DNA of 64,000 nucleotides from Liquidambar formosana (taxonomy: Eukaryota; Streptophyta; Magnoliopsida; Saxifragales; Altingiaceae). Shown one piece after another: positions 59,112 through 64,000 of the stretch; position 1 is the stretch's first letter, and every line of letters begins with the position of its first letter. A program made the translations under genes and the position numbers. The DNA lies in contig JBBPBK010000048.1 in NCBI GenBank assembly GCA_039720395.1, positions 62,001 through 126,000 of the forward strand. Direction: 5' to 3'. Below the pieces are notes generated by a model, which searched no databases, was not told the DNA's origin, and worked only from the letters and a program-made list of their open reading frames with translations.

Positions 59112-59300
59112 TTGAGGCGTGTCAATGCAAACGCTAAGGATTTGATTTCACAAATTCAAGAAATTCATAAAGTTACATTGAAAATTTTGCAAGAAGCTAA
59201 TGCGAAATACAAGCAAGTTGTTGACAAGAAATGATGTTTGGTGGAGTTTGATAAGGTTGATTTTGTCTGTTATTTTGACAAAAGATAAATTTTTTATATC
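59112..59300 (+). pseudogene. Ty3/gypsy integrase C-terminal remnant
   Basis: From 59130 the frame reads LISQIQEIHKVTLKILQEAN then AKYKQVVDKK and a stop, and continues LVEFDKVDFVC. This follows the gypsy pattern of a helical segment, NxxYKxxADxxR, then F-VGDxVxV at the integrase C-terminus. It starts one codon after the stop of the amidase-containing frame. Stops and loss of the rest make it non-functional. Confidence 0.72.
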
Positions 59301-59829
59301 TACAACACTATGTAAAATATATTATAATATTGCAATTTCCCTTTGGATGCCCAAATAGATGCTAATGTCTCATTTCGTTGTGCATATGAAAATTATACAA
59401 TTTTCATGTATTGTACATTGTGTTAAAGTACAAATTTATCACTTTTAATAAAACTATTTTAAAATTTTTGAATCATCACTATAGTTGATATTATACGATC
59501 AATTTTTAGAAATTCATAAAATACCACCACTTTAAATTTTCACTTTTATTTGTGATGATCGACGATTATCATTCTTTTAAAATTTTCTCATTCAATGTGA
59601 CAGATTTGCGTTGTTAACATTATATATGTATGATATGCTAAAATTGTTTAATTTCTATTCGGGTATACCAAATGAGCTCAAAGTTTATAAAAGAACGAAA
59701 TGTTGTTTGACCCACATATTTTGGCTGGCCTATAATAATATCCAAAGTCCATAATGCTTATATACTACAAAAAAATAAATAAATAAATAAATAATGAAAT
59801 TATATTTTGAGTCAATAATATAAATTAAA
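59301..59829. other. AT-rich intergenic, no gene seen
   Basis: No coding signal; an (AAAT)n stretch lies near 59772-59795. Confidence 0.5.
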
Positions 59830-60102
59830 TATTCTCTGTCCTACAAAGATAAACCAAGTTTGATAGAGCACGCAATTTAAAAAAAGTTATCAATGCATTG
59901 ATTAATCATTTATTAACCTCTATTTTTCAAAAGATCTCCTACTTGGTTCTAGATTTTGTGTTGAAAATAATTTTAGAAATAATAAAAGATAATATAAAAA
60001 AATTGAAGAAATTTATAATTTGATTTTTAAAATAAATAAATATTTTTAAACAAAAAAAATAACAAAAATAATCTATCTTTATCTTTATGTGACGGATGAG
60101 TA
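59830..60102. mobile_element. Stowaway MITE, diverged relative of 53477-53757
   Basis: The left end TATTCTCTGTCC and the right end gacggatgagta (inverted TACTCATCCGTC) give Stowaway-type termini. Interior blocks (gataaa-caagtttga, aaaagttatcaatgcatt, ttgaaaataatttt, atttataatttgattttt) follow the same order as in the 53.5-kb copy. Confidence 0.65.
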
Positions 60103-61272
60103 ACACTTTAATTAGGGTTTTGTTGGAAATGTGGGATGAAAAATTCTAACCTACACCTATACCAAGCTGAGCCAGTCAAGAAAAGAAGGCGGCCGCGGCT
60201 AAAAGGAGAGGAAGGAAGGGAAGGAAGGAAGAGGGACCGTCCAGGGTTGGGAAGGAGAAGACGGAAGTGGGACCCATCCGCCGCAGCACCATCTCCCACT
60301 TGCCCATTCCACCCCCTTGTTTTTGTAATTTAAAAAATAATTGTCCCCTCCTCACAATTTTGTCGTTAACCCAACCTGGTCAACTTTCCTTAAACCATGG
60401 TTAGTGTCACCAAAAGTCTAATCCCCCTAGAAGAAAGTAAGAACATCTATCTCATCTAATCCCATCCCCCACACCCCATCTAGGACCTCATTTACTCAAA
60501 TGTTTATAGTCATAAGATTATACAACATCAATTAGGAAATTGCAACGCTCCTTTAGACCCGCGTGAAACAAACGCCCCACTTACGACTTCTCTCTCTCTC
60601 TCTCTCTCCCAAACAAAACCCACATCCCCTCTTACCTCTATTTTTCTTTAAAAAAAAGGAAAATTTTGTTAGTTGGGTAAGGAATAAGTTGAACATAACC
60701 TCAACGCCTTTCTTCTCATAACATTTTCCACTAAGAATTCCCAAAAACTTTCTCAGAAAATTATCAAACCAAATCGATACCATCTTGTAGATTGTCTTGA
60801 CTTGACGAATCAACCTGCGATTTAATTTTCTTTTCTATAAACATTTTTTTCCATATAAATTTGACCAACTCTAACATCCATTGCTGAATTCTTTGTCTTG
60901 TTCAAACATCTCATAATTATTTAAATCTCCTAATTTCAAATAAACTTTCATTCATTTCTCATCTTATCTTAATTTTCTATAAAACAGTTTTATCTTTTAA
61001 AATTACTCTCTTTTCGAAGTCTTATCCGTCGACGAATTTTTCGTAGTGCTCAAACAACCTGTAATCAATCTGATCCCCTAATTTCCTAGAAACTTTCACC
61101 TATATCACATCTTAATTAACTTTTTTGTTGATCGAATAGATGTATTGTAAAGATTACCCCATTCTCAAAGTCTAATAGTAGTAGTCCACGTGCTACGAAT
61201 GCGAGTCGGACTAGCACCCAATTCCTTTCTTTTTTCCAAAATAAAAAATAAACAACTAAATAAATTTTAAAT
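60103..61272. other. upstream region of the AHL gene, no other gene seen
   Basis: 60180-60310 is unusually GC-rich, with ggcggccgcgg and purine repeats (gaaggaag units). A (CT)n tract lies at 60589-60608. Both might be regulatory; no ORF with a recognised product is present. Confidence 0.45.
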
Positions 61273-61286
61273 TATATATATTTAAA
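61273..61286 (+). promoter_or_regulatory. TATA box of the AHL gene
   Basis: The sequence tatatatatttaaa lies 300 bp upstream of the ATG. It would give a leader of about 270 nt containing a long C/T-rich tract (61325-61372), typical of plant 5' UTRs. The assignment is by position and sequence only. Confidence 0.5.
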
Positions 61287-61577
61287 CTTTTGGGGTGTAA
61301 GAGAAATGACTGCGTTTTGAGTCTTTGTCCCCCCACCCTTCCTCTCCCTTCTTCCCTTCCCTTTCTCTGCACTCAAATCCCTCCTTGTTGTTTTCTTAAA
61401 TCTCTATTCAAATCTAGGGTTCGAGTTCCCAGCTCTCTTTTCTTTTTTCTTTTGTTTTCTTTATTTTCCCCCCCACTTCCCAAATAAACAAAGCAGAAAC
61501 AGTTCTCTTTGTTATTTTTAATTTACTTCTATTTGTTTTTTAAAATATTTTTCTTGTTTTCTGTTTTCTATTTTTTG

Positions 61578-61604
61578 ATGTGGGCATGGCTGGTTTGGAT
61601 TTAG
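61578..61604 (+). promoter_or_regulatory. overlapping upstream ORF at the AHL start codon
   Basis: An ATG at 61578, 8 bp before the AHL ATG and in a different frame, opens eight codons (MWAWLVWI) and stops at TAG 61602-61604, inside the AHL coding region. Its context is weak (T at -3, T at +4), whereas the AHL ATG has G at -3 and G at +4. Leaky scanning would therefore allow AHL translation at reduced efficiency. Confidence 0.7.
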
Positions 61605-62428
61605 GCACTTCTCGTTACGTTCATCAGCTCCACCGGCAAGACTTGCACCTTCAAAGACAACCTGAAACTGAAGATGAAAACAACAACAATAGGGGTCAAT
61701 ACTCCGGCGACCACGACGACGGTGGTCACCACCACGGGCTCGAACTCATCGCCGCCAACTCCGGTCCGGGTGATATCGTGGGCCGTCGGCCTCGAGGCCG
61801 ACCGCCGGGTTCCAAAAACAAACCCAAACCACCCGTAATTATAACGAGAGAAAGTGCAAACACACTCCGAGCACATATTCTAGAAATCGGCAGCGGCTGC
61901 GATGTCTTCGACTGCGTCGCGACGTACGCGCGGCGTCGACAGCGCGGGATCTGCGTCTTGAGCGGAAGCGGCACGGTGACGAATGTGAGCTTGCGACAGC
62001 CGGCGGCGGCCGGGGCGATAGTCACGCTGCATGGGAGGTTCGAGATATTATCGCTGACCGGATCATTTTTGCCACCGCCTGCTCCTCCGGGAGCTACCAG
62101 TTTGACTATATTTTTGGCTGGCGGACAAGGTCAGGTCGTGGGAGGAAGCGTCGTGGGTGAGTTGACGGCGGCTGGGCCAGTTATTGTTATCGCGGCATCA
62201 TTCACGAATGTGGCCTATGAGAGATTGCCCTTGGATGAGGAGGAGGCGCTTCAGATACAGCCGCCGGTTTCGCAGTCATCGGGTGGTGGTGGTGGGGTTG
62301 TAAACAACAACCCTTTTCCTGACCCATCTTCAGGTCTTCCGTTTTTCAATTTGCCACTAAATATGCCTAATGTTCAGTTGCCTGTTGATGGCTGGGCGGG
62401 AAATTCAGGTGTGCGGCCTCCATTCTGA
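61586..62428 (+). CDS. AHL protein, clade A (AT-hook plus PPC/DUF296), AHL23/AHL24-like
   Basis: Nuclear AT-rich-DNA-binding protein of 280 residues in one exon, as expected for clade-A AHL genes. The N-terminus [16 protein letters not shown] is the conserved AHL22-24 start, so ATG 61586 is chosen over an in-frame GTG at 61580. A His/Asp-rich linker follows. The AT-hook is [17 protein letters not shown] (about residues 67-83) with the RGRP core. The PPC domain (about 88-213) includes [50 protein letters not shown] and [20 protein letters not shown]. The PPC domain mediates AHL trimers and partner binding. A Gly-rich linker leads to [13 protein letters not shown] and a terminal RPPF, also typical of AHL23. 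Relatives regulate hypocotyl growth, flowering and hormone genes; the exact role here is inferred. GC content is markedly higher than the surroundings, as usual for a plant CDS. Confidence 0.96.
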   Translation: MAGLDLGTSRYVHQLHRQDLHLQRQPETEDENNNNRGQYSGDHDDGGHHHGLELIAANSGPGDIVGRRPRGRPPGSKNKPKPPVIITRESANTLRAHILEIGSGCDVFDCVATYARRRQRGICVLSGSGTVTNVSLRQPAAAGAIVTLHGRFEILSLTGSFLPPPAPPGATSLTIFLAGGQGQVVGGSVVGELTAAGPVIVIAASFTNVAYERLPLDEEEALQIQPPVSQSSGGGGGVVNNNPFPDPSSGLPFFNLPLNMPNVQLPVDGWAGNSGVRPPF

Positions 62429-62604
62429 ACAAAAAAAGGTCGGCAATATTGGATCATTTCTGTTGTCATGACGGAAAAAGAATGGCCAATATTGGGGAAG
62501 AAATTCGGCTATGTGGGAGCGGATCGGATCGGATGAAATGGGCTTTTCTTGAATCATAAAAGGTCAGCACATTCATGGACTATTATCACAATCATTATCA
62601 TGGT

Positions 62605-62645
62605 TCTTCTTCTTCTTCTTCTTCTTCTTCTTCTTCTTCTTCTTC
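62605..62645. repeat. (TTC)n microsatellite downstream of the AHL gene
   Basis: About 13-14 TTC units lie 177 bp after the stop codon, probably within the 3' UTR. Confidence 0.9.
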
Positions 62646-62811
62646 TATCTTTCTTCTCTTGTTGAATTGGCTTCCCTCTTTTCTTTTCCTTTTTTTTTTT
62701 CTTCTTGAACTTTCTTGTCGGGCTTTTGTTACTATGATCTTCTGGAAATAGTCTTTCTTGTTGTTGTTCTTAATGCAACTCTCTTCTTTATAAGAAATGG
62801 TGTGAGGATTC

Positions 62812-62899
62812 AGCTTTGCCAACACTTTTTTTTTCCCTATTGCTATGAAGCTTTTGTTTTTTTTTGGTCCAATATTGCTATGAAGCTTTGCCAACACTT
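62812..62899. repeat. short interleaved direct repeats after the AHL gene
   Basis: agctttgccaacactt occurs at 62812 and 62884, and attgctatgaagctttg or a close variant occurs between them twice. This suggests a local duplication in the 3' region. Confidence 0.65.
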
Positions 62900-64000
62900 G
62901 GATACCATGTTTAGGGGCTTGCAGTAGTGTCACTAGACTGTAGTAACTAAAACAATCAGCTAGCTAGCGCCTATTTTTAGACCAACTAATATAATTTTCT
63001 TCGTCTTTATTACAATTGATTTCTGTGGATTGTACACTATATTATAAAACTGCTCCTAAGTAACTCTCTGGGATTTTGAAGTGGGCTTTGTGGGTGGTTT
63101 TTTTTTTTTTTTTTTTTGGGGTGCATTGTTTTCAGGAAATAATAAATGCAAACATGGTAAAAAGTAGTAATGAAGAGCGATGGCTTTTTTTTCAGTGGGG
63201 ATTCTTCCTGTTGGATGGAATTGTGTTGGTGCCTCACCAACACAATATGTCACATTTAATGTTCAAGCTTGACTTTCTTGATCTACTTCTTTTGGGAATG
63301 TGCCCCTACTAGTTTTCTATACTAAACAACATGCCCCTCTCTGTGTCTCTCTCTCTCTCTCTCTCTCATCTAACGCTTTTGAGATAAGGACGAATATAAC
63401 TGAAACCCGAGGCCATGGCCAAGTTTTAGTACTATTTCTCATATATCATATATTATATCCCTATATATGATTGGCAAAATTAATATTTCTCATACATAAT
63501 ACTCTTTGTTACTAAAAATTTTCTTCAACTTTGATGTCCTTGCCGGGATTACACTTGGGGCGGGGGTATGGAGGCATTATATATAGTTCTAAATAAGATC
63601 CAGTTATGGTGATCTACTCAGATTCCAACATTGCCATATATTGATACTCTTAGACATATATCTTTCTGAGGAAGTGGATGTTTGTAGGGCTAGAACTCTT
63701 GCCATCACAACTTCGAACACCCTCCATGTTATGAGAAACATTTAGCAGTCTTTGGAGAGGTCTCTATCTTCTCTTTGTAATAGTGATGACATTAGTTTGT
63801 TTCCTCATCCATTATCCATACTTCTTCATCTTTTCGTCGAAAATGATCCTAGGGGATGAATAAAACTTTGCAGTTAACAATAAGCTCGTATATCCTTTTT
63901 TATTTAAATATAAATCTTTCCCTAAAAAACTAGTCTATAGGCATTCATCTCAACACTAAAATACTCTTTTGCATGTTGGATATATATATACTATAAATCT

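Larger units (their letters stand above)
62429..64000. other. AHL 3' UTR and downstream intergenic DNA
   Basis: Begins with the AHL 3' UTR, which repeats the word caatattgg at 62446 and 62487. It then has (TTC)n at 62605-62645, a duplicated block at 62812-62899 and a T20-G4 junction at 63098-63121. An AATAAA occurs at 63141 but is distant from the stop. No further gene was seen to the window end. Confidence 0.5.

Noticed and set aside
61580..61585. In-frame GTG two codons upstream as an alternative AHL start.
   Set aside because: The family start MAGLDLGT and good ATG context at 61586 make the GTG unnecessary.
61601..62025. Minus-strand ORFs of 91 and 99 codons.
   Set aside because: Antisense shadows of the GC-rich AHL coding sequence.
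62598..62933. 111-codon minus-strand ORF with a poly-Glu end.
   Set aside because: The poly-Glu comes from the (TTC)n microsatellite; the rest is Lys-rich low complexity.
1..64000. Conserved plant microRNA precursors, rRNA, CRISPR arrays and organelle insertions.
   Set aside because: Scanning by eye for common mature miRNA words and for organellar or ribosomal blocks gave nothing convincing; a computed search could still find some.

Overview
This is nuclear DNA of a flowering plant, most likely a eudicot. The evidence is GT-AG introns in a plant-type acetylornithine deacetylase gene, two intronless plant-specific transcription factor genes (a SUPERMAN-type C2H2 zinc finger and a clade-A AHL AT-hook protein), AT-rich intergenic DNA, many microsatellites and typical plant transposon debris. 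There is no sign of bacterial, organellar or viral gene organisation. I cannot name the species.

Only three host genes are supported. (1) Positions 1-2165, minus strand: the first three exons of acetylornithine deacetylase; the rest lies beyond the left edge. (2) Positions 21038-21784, minus strand: a single-exon QALGGH zinc-finger repressor with a C-terminal EAR motif. (3) Positions 61586-62428, plus strand: an intronless AHL protein with an AT-hook and a PPC domain. Its start codon is overlapped by an 8-codon upstream ORF. The genes are far apart and share no obvious pathway.

The rest is a layered transposon landscape. 2.4-18 kb is rich in non-autonomous DNA transposons: Mutator-like elements at 2397-3656 and 14061-15055 with exact 9-bp target duplications, a probable third at 6142-7623, a hAT element at 17381-18088 with an exact 8-bp duplication, several Stowaway and fold-back MITEs, and a 5'-truncated LINE at 11760-12178 with a 17-bp duplication. 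18-29 kb is mostly quiet around the zinc-finger gene. 29.6-39.5 kb is a retroelement graveyard: three decayed L1 reverse transcriptase remnants, one split by a 467-bp solo LTR, an RTE/SINE-type tail, a tRNA-derived SINE and a near-perfect 282-bp tandem duplication. 39.5-57 kb is mostly unannotatable AT-rich DNA with a nested hAT/MITE, GA-rich clusters and a T21-G23 tract. 57.6-59.3 kb is a decayed Ty3/gypsy-like mosaic in which an amidase gene fragment lies between an LTR/primer-site remnant and an integrase C-terminal remnant.

No intact autonomous transposon protein, tRNA, rRNA or CRISPR array was recognised. I found no convincing wholly new system. The most unusual structures are the amidase-containing gypsy mosaic, the solo LTR splitting a LINE frame, the fold-back Mutator-like element with arms above 400 bp, the recent 282-bp duplication and the overlapping uORF on the AHL gene.
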